Source of the DNA: Aspidapion aeneum
Lineage: Eukaryota; Arthropoda; Insecta; Coleoptera; Brentidae
DNA: 64,000 bases
NCBI GenBank assembly: GCA_963576565.1
Contig: OY755044.1
Location: 52,773,347 to 52,837,346, forward strand
Reading direction: 5' to 3'
A program made the translations under genes and the position numbers. The notes under the pieces were generated by a model. It saw only the letters and a program-made list of their open reading frames with translations. It did not search any database and was not told the origin of the DNA. Every line of letters starts with the position of its first letter. Position 1 is the stretch's first letter. Below are positions 1 to 11,850 of this stretch, in pieces.

Positions 1-180
1 CGGTACGTGTATTGAACGTTCGTAAATTTTTGTTTTAAAAATGTAAAAAAGACCCACAAAAACGTTAGAAAGACGTTCCAGTTACTTTTTTGGACACTGA
101 GACTCCTTTACGTACGTTTTTAAAATGTCCCTTAGGTCGGAAGTAGACGTTTCAAAAACGTTTTTAATACTATTGATTTT

Positions 181-300
181 AGAACGCGCTGTTTTGTTAG
201 AGAGCATTTAAGTTTGTTTATATTTAGAAAAGCCATCTTATACCTTATATTAAAAAAAAACTTTTTACCAAAAATATTAATTTTGGTTGTACGTCAAGGA
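181..300 (+). repeat. Dispersed repeat, copy 1 (partner at 7595-7710)
   Basis: This stretch shares an aligned run with 7595-7710 in the same orientation: a block around ACGCGCTGTTTTGTTA, then GTTTGTTTATATTTAG, AAAAGCCATCTT and a CTTTTTAC segment. The two copies differ by small gaps. No coding potential is visible. It is probably an end fragment of an unclassified interspersed repeat. The preceding 180 bases show no recognisable feature. Confidence 0.5.
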
Positions 301-403
301 TGTTACGTAACGCGACACAGAACACCCCCCACCCCACTGTAACGCTGCATAACACGACCTCTGACCCCCCCCTCATGCGTTACGTAATTTAAGGACAGGC
401 CCT
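293..403. mobile_element. Small inverted-repeat element with TTACGTAACGC ends
   Basis: The left end carries AAGGATGTTACGTAACGC and the right end carries GCGTTACGTAATTTAAGG facing it, with a C-rich spacer. The outer right end reads AAGGGCCTGTCCTTAA on the minus strand, and the same end sequence recurs at 4099-4182. This is most simply a miniature inverted-repeat transposon, family unassigned. From about 404 to 970 I see no feature. Confidence 0.45.
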
Positions 404-974
404 TTGGCGCGGTGACGATTGTGGTTATTGAGTCGATAAAGTGACGTTGTTCGTGCTACTCGCCATGCCTAGAAAACTCAAAGCAATTTGACAGGTCGTT
501 AGGTTAAAGTTCTGACTAAGCTGAAAAGAGGCGCTGCGGTCGCGCGTTTGTTTCTTATTCTATTTTTTTTGAGAATTATCTGTGGTTTGGATTTTCCGTC
601 CCCCTTTTATTCAGGTAGAAAAACCTCTTCCACCGCATTTTATTTCGGGTTCATTTTAAATCTATCTTTTTGGCTTATGTAGGTAATATTTGCTGCTGTG
701 AGGCATTAAGTTTAAATTTTGTTAAATTTGTAACTTGTGTAATTTTTAAAAATAAAACAATGAGAATTTTTAGTTGCTTTCCTGGGTGAAGTGTCTTAAG
801 TTCAGACGAGTACAAGATGCATAGTTTTCCGAGAAATTTTAAGGTAACTTTTCTCATTTGAGGTTAGATTGGCATTTGATAAAATTTGTATTGGTAGTGT
901 CTTTTTACCTTCTCATCGCTTAATTTACGGAAGTCTGAATACAAGTTTCCAATGCCTGTTAGGTGCTTTATTTG

Positions 975-1088
975 CCCATCAATTAAGCACAAATGTAGTG
1001 TTAATTTTATGTCTATCTCTTTCTTTTAATATTAAGTAAAAGGGAGACACATACAAAATTAACACTAAATTTGTGCTTAGTTGATGGG
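975..1088. repeat. Hairpin, two 34-base arms
   Basis: The arms at 975-1008 and 1055-1088 are reverse complements with two mismatches by eye, separated by a 46-base loop. It is likely a MITE core or foldback remnant. The following stretch to about 1900 shows only AT-rich non-coding sequence. Confidence 0.65.
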
Positions 1089-1906
1089 TAAACGAGGAAT
1101 TAGCCAGCGGCGTAATGTACTTTGAATAAATTTATTCCTTAATTTTAAATCTTTATCTTACTATAATCTAGTACCTATGATTAACGTGGTTATAAGTTGA
1201 TTTTTTTATTGTTTTCAGCTTTTGGGTGATATGTGCGACCACTGATAAGCTATGTATATACTTACTTACAACCAAGGCGAGGAGGTACCTTTAAATCATG
1301 TCAGATTTTCGTCAAGCTGTTAAAAAGTAGACAATTAAGAATGATTCTCTTCACGAACAACTGTTTCATTATTTATTCACTCATCCCAAATGTTAAAAGC
1401 AAATTTAAATATACTAGATAGTGCTTGGTTTTTCATTATATTTTATTTTACCAATCAATAAGACTAGTTATAGTTAGTCATTAATTTAGTTTTTATTTGT
1501 AGCTTTTTTTATAATAATAAAAACTCATTTAAAAAATGTTTTATTTATTGCACTTTATATATCATTTTCAATCTGTTTATATCTTATAAAGACATTGTAT
1601 GTCTTTATAAAATATTGACTAAGCTCAGTAGTGGGCGCCACAAAGTTAACGATCTGCCAAACAGCCGGAGTTGCCTATCTAATAAAAACTGACTAAACCG
1701 AAGCAAAAATCCTTTATCTATGCTACTCGCCACTGCAGCAAACATAAAGTTATCTATGGGAAATTTGCCCTCCCTCCCTATTGATGCTTAAAGTAAAGTT
1801 TTATTTGCATTTGTATGGCTGATCTACTCAAAGTCTTCAAGAAGTTCCCTTACAAATTTATTACAACGGAGGTAATGGCCTCATATACAAAAAAACCTAT
1901 AATAGC

Positions 1907-2118
1907 AGGCGCGGATCTACGGGAGGGAAAAAGGGGAAATTCCTCCCCCTAAATATTCAGCTATATTTAGTTTTGACACACAGAATACACCTACTGGTCT
2001 TAATGGAAAATAGTTTTATGCAATATTTTAAAGATATTCCCCCCCCTCCCATAGTTTTATGCAATATTTTAAAGATATTCTCCCCCTCCCACAAATAAAG
2101 TTCCTAGATCCGCCCCTG
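1907..2118. mobile_element. Non-autonomous hAT-like element, 212 bp
   Basis: The ends resemble the CAGTGGCGGATCC-type termini found several times in this window: left AGGCGCGGATCTACGGG, right CCTAGATCCGCCCCTG. It is flanked by an exact 8-bp duplication ATAATAGC (1899-1906 and 2119-2126), the size made by hAT transposases. Inside is a direct tandem duplication of about 41 bases starting at ATAGTTTTATGC. There is no coding capacity. Confidence 0.7.
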
Positions 2119-2753
2119 ATAATAGCCCATCCGCATACACGGGCCTAACGACTATATCACTGATGTTAAGCTTCCACATAATCAAAAGCAAATCAATGAA
2201 ATTTAAAATGATAAATAAAACATCGAATTCGCCAAGTTCTTATAACACAGAAAAAAACCGCAAAAAAGCATTTTCTCAAAATTTTTCAATTTATTTAGAC
2301 TTTTAGCTCGCAAAATTGCAAGTTTACTCAACAATGTTAATATTGCAAAATTTAATTTTAGAACATTGAAAAAATAATTAACGTTGGGATAAGTTTATTG
2401 GAAAATTAATCATAGTTCAGTTTATATCGTTTCAAGGTTTTAAAATCAAACTTATTTTAGCAGTCAAATTTGTTTGCTTGAAACTGCAAATAACATAAAG
2501 GCATGCACCACAGAAATAAAAAAAGGAATTTCGATTTAAGCAAACCTAAATCTGAACCAGAATGACCGAGACAGCAAACCATATAAAGTGAAGTTCGCAT
2601 ACAGCGATCCCGTTGAAAATGAACACTCGCTTATAGCACGGATCACTGATCTGGGCGATGTGATCATTCACATTGTGCAATCAAAAGCAGGCACGTATAG
2701 ATTTTTCTTCATGGGGGGGGGGGTACTCTCTAATATAAAGTTCTGTTATTCAA

Positions 2754-3033
2754 TAGGGACTTATTGGAATAAAACCTGCCCTTATTTTAAAATGGGCAGT
2801 ATTGTGACAGATTTACATATAAAAAGCAGATGCTTTCTTTCAAAGTTCGTTCTGTATTTAAGAACCGGATTTAATAGTGCCTGTTTTTATTAAATGAAAG
2901 TTAAAGACTTTATTTTTAAACTTGACTTTGGTATGTCAATTTTGAGAGGTCGGCTGTCAGTTTTCTTTGTAAATCTGTCAGAATAAAGCCGACTCTAATA
3001 AATAAAATCAGGTTTTATTCCATTAAGCCCCTA
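2754..3033. mobile_element. MITE with TAGGGACTTA ends, 280 bp
   Basis: The left end (TAGGGACTTATTGGAATAAA) is matched by an inverted right end ending in AAGCCCCTA, roughly 25 of 28 bases. Related sequence occurs at 40414-40678, and its core again at 62791-62950. The TA at each edge could be a TA target site, suggesting Tc1/mariner-type mobilisation, but the superfamily is not proven. Confidence 0.6.
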
Positions 3034-4098
3034 ATGACGGCACGTGAGGTTTTAGACAAGGTAGTAATGCTCGCCGAAGACAGAAGCTTCTAGGGCTGCC
3101 ACGACCAATTTTCAAACACAAAAGAAGTCACAAAAATCTTATCGAAACTCAAGCATTATTTCATGATACAAACTTGCTTATCTAGGCACCTGATCAAACG
3201 GGCTTTGGCCAATATAAAGCTTTGAATCATCTCTGAGTCGTCACGTGTTATGCAAAAAGAAGCCCGCGGAACTCACGACATCTAGAATAGACCCCCTGGG
3301 GTACGTTCATGATTAACGCCGTGTGCACACCAGACGCGGCGTTACTTTTTGCCCGATTACGATTGATGCTACGCCTCGCGCATCTTTGTAAACAACACCC
3401 AGGATCGCCAATCGGCTTTCGCCCGAACATCTCTGGTAAATAGCAGACGATATGGTAAATCGCTTGGGTAACCAACACCCGTGATCGCAAAAATGTTCGT
3501 TAAAAATCAGTCTGGATTTCAGAACCACAATCTTTCTTAAGAAAGGATTCGTAAATTTCTAACATACATATATTTTTTTAAAACATACTCTCCTGACCTC
3601 TTTCCCGGGATCCTAGAGAATGTGAAACCTAACCGTTGTCAATCGATCGCCAACGTAACTGAACCGTGTCAATGTAGAATAGGGCTTCATTGACACGGTT
3701 ACGGCAGCGTTCGGGCTACAACCGAATCGCAATCATGGACGTCGTTTACAAATATGCAGGCCGCGCACGTCTGATTGGATAAATTTTCCGTTCATGATTC
3801 GGTGGCTGGCTTTGGTGCGTACACCGGGAAGGCGAAAAGACGTTCACGATTATCACACGGCAAACAACCATTTATCTGCCTCGATTAGTTGTAAAAACAT
3901 GTCCTGCATGCGCATAGCGAATATTAAACATATGAGAGCAAAATCTAACCTAACTTTACTCCTTTTTTTTTTGGCAAATTTATCATTTTTTAAAACTTTT
4001 ACCAAAGTGTTTGGGCACGTAAGATGCGCTTTTCTACCCACTCACATAATATAATAAAAAACGACGAAACCCCACTATTAGAAGCCAAGTTTTTTACT
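3034..4098. other. Non-genic stretch with CpG-richer repeat fragments
   Basis: No coherent gene is seen; the short ORFs on both strands match nothing I recognise. The block 3300-3830 is visibly richer in CG than its surroundings. Part of it (3593-3660, containing CCGGGATCCTAGAGAATGTG) recurs inverted at 7235-7290, with a related CAATTGATCGCAAACGT motif at 7140-7165 and at 28010-28050. This suggests relics of one unclassified repeat family. Confidence 0.4.
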
Positions 4099-4182
4099 AA
4101 GGGCCTGTCCTTAATTTACGTAACGCACTCCATTGTAACGCACCTGTAACGATACCTTTGACCCCTCTAAAAAATTACATAA
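4099..4182. repeat. Second copy of the TTACGTAACGC-end repeat
   Basis: AGGGCCTGTCCTTAATTTAC is followed by GTAACGC and, about 50 bases on, by an inverted ATTACATAACG. It matches the right end of the element at 293-403. It is a fragment or very short MITE. Confidence 0.45.
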
Positions 4183-4499
4183 CGTTTGCTGCTACCTTTC
4201 CCCCTACTTATATATTACTCTCATATTTTTTAAAGACATAAAATAATTTTTTTATAGTAAAAAAGGGAATGGGACAATACGCCGCGGCCGATTCGCCGCG
4301 GGGACAATTCGCCGCCGGCCGATTTGCCGTGGGGACAATTCGCCGCGGGATTTTTTGTTTTATGATATTATCATTTATTATTTAGCTTGACTTCATATAA
4401 TATATTTTTTATTTGTCTGATCATAACTTTTTTCAAACTTTTCCAACTAGGTATTTGGTGGTTAGTATTCAATAAAAAAATTTTTTTTTTAAAAATAAA

Positions 4500-4870
4500 T
4501 AAAATGGCGGATCCAAAATGGTGGATTTTCCCATTTATGAACTAATATGCATCAAACTCGGAAGTTGGCGATCTTTCAGGTCGCTGATTATTATTTTCAA
4601 CTTAAACTAAAAAAAAATCAAAATGGCGGATCAGAAATGGCGGACTTTCCCATTTATGAACCAATATGCATGAAATTCGGAACTTTAGGGTGTTTTAGGC
4701 CGGTGATTGCGACTTCTAACTTAAACTTTAAAAAAAATCAAAATGGCGGTTCCAAAATGGCGGATTTTCCCATTTATGAACTAATATGCATGAAAATGGC
4801 AGATCTACAATGGCGCACTTTGTTATTTATAAACCGATTTGACTCAAACTTGAAACATCGCGGCGCGTAA
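4500..4870 (+). repeat. Subterminal tandem array, about 120-bp unit, left arm
   Basis: About three to four units repeat AAAATGGCGGATCCAAAATG, then a run CCATTTATGAACCAATATGC and a segment AACTTAAACT plus an A-run. The same unit appears inverted at 5340-5715 and 6214-6360 in the other arm. The spurious ORFs here are simply the repeat read as codons. Confidence 0.7.
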
Positions 4871-5339
4871 AGTAACTAAATTCAATTTTTGACTAAAATT
4901 AAAAAACATGAAAATGGCTGATGACTCAAACTTGAAATTTTGCAGTGTTTAAGGTCATTCACTAGCTACAATTTTCGACCTAGGTTTTAAAAAATCAAAA
5001 TAGTAGATTATAGATACAGTACTGGCCAAAAGTTGAGAAACCACCTAAAATTGTATATAAAAGTTATTCTGTACCGACTATCAAGGAACAAGTGGGGCAT
5101 TTGAAAACGTTACTCCAGTTCTCAGTTTACGTGTTTCGGCAATGTTCGATACAAAATCATTTAGTGTCAGTAAGAGTTCGTTTTGAAAAATGATAGCATA
5201 TGGATGAACTGCAATTTATTACAAAATTAATTTTTTTTTAAATTTTTTCCCAAGAATTACCAAATTTTCAATTATTTCCACGCGCGGCGCACTTTACTTG
5301 TCTTTAGTGCCAAATTTAGAAAATCAGAAAAAATGCCAA

Positions 5340-5717
5340 AACAATATTTTGAATATTGGTTCATAAATGGGAAAGTCCGCCATTGTTGATCCGCCATTTT
5401 GATTTTTTTGTGTAAGTTAAAAATAATAATCAGCGACCTCAAGAATCCCAGTTTAATGCAAATCGGTTTGTAAATGGAAAATCCGCCATTTTGGAGAGTC
5501 CATTTTGTTTTTTTTTTAAGTTTAAGTTAGAAATCATAATCAGCGACCTGAAAGACCCTAAAATTCCGAATTTGAAGCACATTGGTTCATAAATGGGAAA
5601 GTCCGCCATTTTGGATCCGCCATTTTGATTTTTTTTTAAGTTTAAGTTAGAAGTCATAATCAGCTACCTAAAACACCTTAAAGTTTTGAATTTGATGCAT
5701 ATTGGTTCATAAATGAA
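5340..5717 (-). repeat. Subterminal tandem array, right arm, interrupted
   Basis: Units run in the opposite orientation to 4500-4870 (GTCCGCCATTTTGGATCCGC and TTTAAGTTAGAA segments). The array is interrupted by the inserted element at 5718-6212 and resumes at 6214-6360. Confidence 0.7.
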
Positions 5718-6212
5718 ATACTCTGCCAATATATGGGCCCCTAAGCTCACACTAGGTACTATAGTTATAGTGTACGTGTAAGCTAATATAACTAAAAACT
5801 GAAATATATTTGATTCAACTCCAGACTAAATAACCTTTCGTTTGATATCACACACGCCATATTTTCACATAAACTCTAATTTTTGAAATCTACCCCACCC
5901 TTTTATTTGGTTTGTGTTCGGTGGATTTTGTTCATTTTTAAATGGGACCATCTCGACCCAAGACCCAGCCTAGGTACCAAAATTCATTAAAATCGGCCAA
6001 GCGGTTTTTGAGTTATGCGCGTTGGTCGTTACATACAGACATACAGACAGACAGACATACAGACAGACAGACGGCGCAACAAAAAAGTTTCAAAATCATC
6101 TGAAACGCAAAGATATATAAAAAATTTTGAAATCGGAGCAACTTTTTTTTTCTCGAAAAAATTAGGATCACCATAGCTCACACTACTATAATATAGTATA
6201 TGTGTGAGCTAA
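5718..6212 (+). mobile_element. HINE/mini-me-like element, copy 1
   Basis: This is one of three copies of a family (others at 11851-12484 and 48031-48645). It starts near TACTCTGCCAATATATGGGC, has a 5' hairpin built from AGCTCACAC and GTGTAAGCT around an AT-rich spacer, a core segment (AAATCGGCCAAGCGGTTTTT), a (CAGA)n microsatellite at about 6031-6070, and a 3' hairpin of TAGCTCACAC and GTGTGAGCTA ending in CTAA. Terminal hairpins plus an internal GTCT/CAGA microsatellite match Helentron-associated elements (DINE-1/mini-me type). That classification is inferred from architecture, not homology. Confidence 0.6.
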
Positions 6213-6628
6213 AAGTCCGCCATTTTTGATCAGCCATTTTGATTTTTTTTAGTTTAAGTTAAAAATAATAATCAGCGACCTGAAAGATCGCAAACTTCCG
6301 AGTTTGATGCAAATTAGTTCATAAATGGGAAAATCCACCATTTTGGATCCGCCATTTTATTTATTTTTCAAAAAAAAAATAAAAATTTTAATTGAATACT
6401 AACCACCAAATACCTAGTTGGAAAAGTTTGAAAAAAGTTATGATCAGACAAATAAAAAATATAATATATGAAGTCAAGCTAAATAAAAAATGATAATATC
6501 ATAAAACAAAAAATCTCGCGGCGAATTGTCCCCGCGGCAAATCGGCCGGCGGCAAATTGTCCCCGCGGCGAATCGGCCCGCGGCAAAACAGCCGCGGCGA
6601 ATCGGCCGCGGCGAATTGTCCCCTACCC

Positions 6629-7590
6629 AGTAAAAAATGTAAATTAGTAGGGAGAAAAAATTTTAATTTAATTTAATTTCAAATTAAAATTGCAGTTTTG
6701 CCTGAAACATACTAGAAACAACTGAAATATCCCAAAAACGCCTTTCACCAGAACCATGATTTATGGTTTGTTGGAAAGACCTTAACGAAAATATTTTTTT
6801 CCTTGATTTCTTGCTAAAACATTCGCAAAATTTCAAGATGAGGGTAAAAAAAATGTTTTGCAATTACACGTCAAACGTTATCAAAAAAAAATGCTTATTT
6901 CATTTTTCGCAAACAAAAATTCAGGGGTTGTTGAAATTTGTTTGAAAACACGTTATTCGAAAACCATTTGTTCAAAAGCAATAGTTCGTTTTAGTATAAA
7001 TTAGCTTTCCGGTCTTCATTTTGGGAGGTTGAAATTGGGTTTATTCTAACCTTTATCCATTAAGCGCAAGCGTATCGTAACCTTTGGCTTCGGAAAAAAA
7101 ATTGTGGGAAAAGTCAGGTGGTATCTTGACCGACTAGGATACGTTTGCGATCAATTGACAAGGGTTAGGAAAACACCAATGTAGACCTTCCAAAACGAGG
7201 ACAGGGGAGCTCCGAAAAATTGTTTTGGTTTAGTTCGATTTGGTTTCACATTCTCTAGGATCCCGGAAAAGAAGTCAGGAAAGCTTATATGTTGCAAAAA
7301 TATGTAAACAACTGTACCTACCAAATTATACAAATTGGAGGAAATAAATTCCCAAGCCGCCCTTTTTTTGGTTGATAATAAGTCTTTTAAATCGGAAAAT
7401 TGGTAATACTTTCCCAAAAAAAAAATTTGCGGGTTTTAATAAACCACCCTATAGAAATACCACGAATTATTTTGATGCGCGCCATTTTGCAAACGCGCTA
7501 TTCTAATCTACGCCGTTTAGAGCATGCCTCATTTTAAATACGCGTAATTTAAAAAAGCGCTGTTTTGATACGCTCTATATTGAAACATGC
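6629..7590. other. Non-coding stretch with one inverted repeat fragment
   Basis: No gene is seen. 7235-7290 (ending in a minus-strand CCGGGATCCTAGAGAATGTG) is an inverted relative of 3593-3660, so the two flank the foldback element at 4265-6628. 7440-7600 holds degenerate repeated phrases such as ACGCGC followed by GTTTTG or CATTTTG. Confidence 0.35.
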
Positions 7591-7594
7591 AATT

Positions 7595-7710
7595 TTGATA
7601 CGCGCTGTTTTGTTACACGCTTATAAAATATATAGTTTGTTTATATTTAGAAAAGCCATCTTGCATTGTAAAGAAAAACCCTTTTTACGAAATAAATTTA
7701 TTGATTTCGG
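7595..7710 (+). repeat. Dispersed repeat, copy 2 (partner at 181-300)
   Basis: It is a direct copy of the 181-300 repeat with small indels, including GCGCTGTTTTGTTA and TTTATATTTAGAAAAGCC. Confidence 0.5.
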
Positions 7711-7814
7711 TGGGAAGTAATAGTATATTACATAACAAGAGAAGAAAGTGACAAATTTCACACGAGCGTGAATGTTGTGAACGAGGCGCTAGCCGAGTGA
7801 AACAACCCAGACAG

Positions 7815-8285
7815 CACACTTCGTCCTAGGGACGTACATTTTATGTTAATTTTACCTAGGTACGTCCCGGGACCAATAAAGTACGTACTATGTACGTACA
7901 ATTTTAGAGATTCGCTTCCGAAAATTTAAGAATGGAATTTGGTAATAGATATCGTAACTAGTTAACATTTAACGGCATTGTTAGATATATATTCCTTAAA
8001 TCTTAAATCAAGCAAAAGAAACTTAATCAAACCTGTGGAGACTTCGAGTCTCGAGGTAAAACTGGAAGATCCACTCTAAAGTAGGAATGTTCAGGTAGCT
8101 GGAATATTTTAAATGATACCTAGTCCAAATCCTACACTTTCTTTATTTTAATTTGACGCCTTATGTACGTACCATGTACGTCTAGGGTACGTACATTTTA
8201 GGTACTATGTACGTAAAATGTACGTCTGAAGTACGTACATTTTACGTTAATTGGACATACCATGTACGTACATTCGTGCTCAAAA
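7815..8285. repeat. Element with clustered GTACGTAC/ACGTACATTTTA motifs at both ends
   Basis: Two clusters of the self-complementary core TACGTA flank a 250-bp AT-rich interior: 7830-7900 (GACGTACATTTTATGTTAAT) and 8160-8280 (GTACGTACATTTTACGTTAA, repeated in both orientations). The layout fits a small DNA transposon with repeated subterminal motifs. No exact terminal inverted repeat or target duplication was found. Confidence 0.4.
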
Positions 8286-11200
8286 AATCCCGTACACGAA
8301 AACTTGTAATAGGTTACTTTTATTTTAAACTAAGTTTAATAACATTTAAAAAATTGACTCGGCAATTTTGGATGTCACAAAGAAATTAAAAATGCCTAGA
8401 CATTTTAGCTGGATTTTCAGTATCTTACACTAAAAATTATCAATTCAATTTTCGATCTACGGGTTTTTTATGAGCACGGATGTACAGCTGATTTCAAAAA
8501 TATTTGATACGACTGGAAAAACCGGTTTTTTATTTTAAGCAGTATTTATTTATTATATATCAGGTTGACATTTACACTTTACAGTAGTGTTATGCCGTTC
8601 AATAAGAGGACTGTTTATTTCCACTTTCTAGTTTATAAAATAAATAAAATAAAACTTGATAAAAAATAGCTAAAATATATTTTGGGTCGTTTTTAGAAAT
8701 AACGTGCTTGTTTCTGTTAAATTAAATTTAATTTTGAATTGAATGTCTTTATCATCTTTGCTAAATAACACATTTAAAAAGTAAGTTCGGTCTTTCTTGC
8801 TGCAGTTTGGCACTTGGGGTTTGATGATTGAATTCTACGGTAAATAGGTGCTTGGCTGCCTGGAAACTGTGAAAAAATTCTTGCATTCTTTGCTCTCTCG
8901 AAAACGTCATTGTAGAGTACTCGAAGTAGCGCCTAATCTTCCCGAACTTGACTTACTTTTGGCATGCCATACAGGGACTCTAGCTAGATCATCCTTGCTT
9001 CCTTTCAAGTAATTGTTCATCCATCTTTTATTTACCCTCAGATGCTCCGTAACAAGGCTTAGCTAATCCATTATCCCTCTTTGTTGTTTCGTATGTGCGA
9101 TTAAGCTCATAATCACGCTTAAGTGCTTACGGTGCGTATGAGGTTTATAGAACAAAGTGTTGTTCGGCTGAAAAGGACCAAACATTTTCCAACTTGTAAA
9201 AATTTTGGCTGTTAGCTCTTTTTTCCTATGTAAAGCCATTTTAGGATTAAATACTATGTTTATGTATTTATTATTTTGCAACTGATGACCAAAGATTATA
9301 GATATAATGCTGATGACTTTGCTGATGACAATGTGATTATTTTTTTACTTGTCATTGTCATTCATATTCTTGATACTGAGTTGTTGATAAAGTTGATGGT
9401 GGCTTAGAATACACTGCTCAAATTTTAGAAAAAGTGCTTTAAAGAGTCGTATCAGTTTTTTTTTAAATCACTACACTGATAAAAACGAATCTCTAAACTA
9501 ACGGCAAATGTATTTACCTCAAACGCTAGGTTCATTTGATATATGCCAAATGAATGGGGTGTTTATAATAAACTTAAATCATAGTTGCGTGACTGGATAA
9601 GGCGTTTTTTTAAATTATAAGGATTTTGCCCTAAAAGCATTGATCAATTGTTTCATAACTTATACATTTCAATGAATTTGCTAAAAGTGAATCAGCTGTT
9701 ATAATCAAATGAGACGATTTTGTCCTACAGCCACAAGATTTTGGTTCGGCCGAATATTACTTTTAAAAGATAACCAATTCTTTTATATGAATAGCTTTAT
9801 AAAAATCTGCTTTTATGCAAAATTACGTATTTTCTTTATCTCAGACCACAGAAGCTTTTTCCAAATTTCAGAGGGTTTTGAGTCAAAGTCATCGGTTGCT
9901 TATGTAAAAAGCTCTGTTCATTAAGTACCGGATGATTCAGCACGTCTTAACAGCCTCCTTAATTCCTTTTTTAGTATAACTACACAGAAAGTGTAAATAT
10001 AAAAGTTGCTTAATTTGTTACAAAATTTAAGAAAATTTAAATGAAATTTTACTAACTAATTATAAACTAGGTTAGTGTATGTTAATATGTTAAACAGAGA
10101 AAGATTATTTTAACTGTTATTTAAAAAGAAAATTATTAAAGTGGGTATTTTTGAAATCAGATAAATTAAAAAAAAACAAAAAGGATATTTCCATTGAAAT
10201 AAAAAATAATTTTTAAATGTTGCAAAAAATAAACATTTTTTACTTTTATATTTTGTGTGCAGCTTTAATATGTATTATTTTTAGCCCGAATCACTCCTGG
10301 CCCGAACAAACCCCGAACATTTAAACTTACGTAATAATAAAATAAGGCAAACATAAAAGAAAAAAGATGCAAACATCAGCCTTCTAGTCCTAGTACAATT
10401 TTTGGAAATAGCTTAACTAAAAAATAAATAATATTATGAGATATAACCACGACAATGTAAATTGCACATCCTTACGCAAAACTGAATTAGTTTGATGATC
10501 TTCTCGTGTTTCTCATATTTCCAAACGTTTATTACATAGTGTAATGGTACGCAGCGGGCAATAGTACGCACCCTTCTGTAACAGATTTGGATTGACAATT
10601 TTGATCACTTCTCATGTAGGCTTGTGTCAAAACTCAATTACGCAATGCCTGCAAATTCTTTTTTAGTTTTTTAGGGGAGACTAATTTCATTCTTAGGCGA
10701 TTTTGTTCTAAAATTTGTTTATGATTAAAATAAAGGTAACACTTTGATTTATCTTATTTGGGATCACATATTTTTGTAAATGCATAATCACAGGTATGTA
10801 TATGAAAATTTCGTGACAAAATTATCAGGTGCTTTAATAAAACACATTTTAAATGGCGTCTGATTGGGTAATCATACAATAAAGTGTACCTAACATTAGC
10901 TGCAGTCTGCGTATTGTTACTCGACATTAGATTAAGCGTCAATGGGTATATTATTTTTTGCATATATATATTTTGATTATATTTTTTTAGCTTAATAGTT
11001 AAAAAAAATATTGTTTTCGACAAAGAATATATTGGAGAAAAGCAACGATTTCTTCGTAAAGCCTGTCCGTGTACTAAACAATAATGTTCGACAATGTAAT
11101 GAGCTAAAAATAGTTTAATAATAAAAAATTGACAATTTTTTAAGGTTAAAAACTTGCTTATCATTGGTCACTACGTCGTCGCCCACAGAGCTAAAATCAA

Positions 11201-11376
11201 AATGTAGGTGGTAAAAAGGAACCTTAAGAAATGCTGTCTTTGATTTTGTTACCTTGCAAACATGAAGCTAGCGAGAAAACCATAATTAATAAAAATTATA
11301 TTTCATAGTTATTTGTTTGTAAGTAACTAATTTGGAACTTTAATTTAAAAATAAATGGATCTATGACAGGTCTGAC
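8286..11376. other. No recognisable feature over about 3 kb
   Basis: The region is AT-rich. The longest reading frame (136 codons, minus strand, 10754-11164) is low in complexity, lacks recognisable motifs and shows no coding bias. No inverted repeat, splice-flanked open frame or RNA gene was recognised. It may hold introns or very old repeat sequence. Confidence 0.4.
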
Positions 11377-11850
11377 ACCTTCCTAGCTAGCCTATTAGCA
11401 CACTTCAAGTGAAGCTATGATAATCAGCCATAATAAAGCTCCTACGAAGTTTTTGGTTATAATACAAATTGGTGAGCCAAATGTAGTCTACTATATTTCG
11501 AAAACCTCATATTGATGCGATGCTCCGTTAAAAACTTAGCATTTTAAAAAATTTTTAGGTGTCAAAAACCTGTCATTAGCAATAATGAACCAAAATCTAA
11601 TCAGCTCCTTAGAGTGTCCAACACTATTTTTTTCTGAAAATTTTATGTTAAAATCGGTTAAGCGGTTTAGGAGCTGTCGTGTTAAGGACAGGACAAAAAT
11701 ACAGACACACACACACAGACAGACGTCACGACGAGATTGCTAGGATAGGTCAAAATACACCCAAATTACACACTTTCGACGTTATCTCAAAAAAAATATT
11801 TTCGTCGAAAACAATACCTTCTCTAGCCATTGCTGTGCAGGCTAGGAAGG
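11377..11850 (+). mobile_element. Second HINE/mini-me-like family member
   Basis: The left end ACCTTCCTAGCTAGCC and right end GGCTAGGAAGGT form an inverted repeat. The middle contains AAAATCGGTTAAGCGGTTTA followed by a CA/CAGA microsatellite (11701-11723). It has the same architecture as the element directly to its right but a different sequence. Family is inferred. Confidence 0.5.

Larger units (their letters stand above)
4265..6628. mobile_element. MULE-like foldback transposon, 2364 bp, with 9-bp TSD
   Basis: It is bounded by an exact 9-bp duplication AGTAAAAAA (4256-4264 and 6629-6637). Terminal sequences GGGAATGGGACAATACGCCG (left) and a right end that reads GGGTAGGGGACAATTCGCCG on the minus strand are inverted copies. 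The inverted arms run inward through a GC-rich block (units like GCGGCGAATTGTCCCC and GCGGCGAATCGGCC), then an AT-rich block (4375-4480 against 6385-6500), then short tandem units. A 9-bp duplication with long, internally repeated arms fits Mutator-like (MULE) foldback elements. No transposase is present, so this copy is non-autonomous. A HINE-like element is inserted in the right half. A related element is at 26283-28450. Confidence 0.75.

Noticed and set aside
3794..4054. Short overlapping ORFs on both strands near 3.2-4.1 kb
   Set aside because: No motif, no splice-site support and mirrored openness on both strands; likely chance frames.
10754..11164. 136-codon minus-strand ORF
   Set aside because: AT-driven composition, no recognisable domain and no flanking splice or transposon signals.
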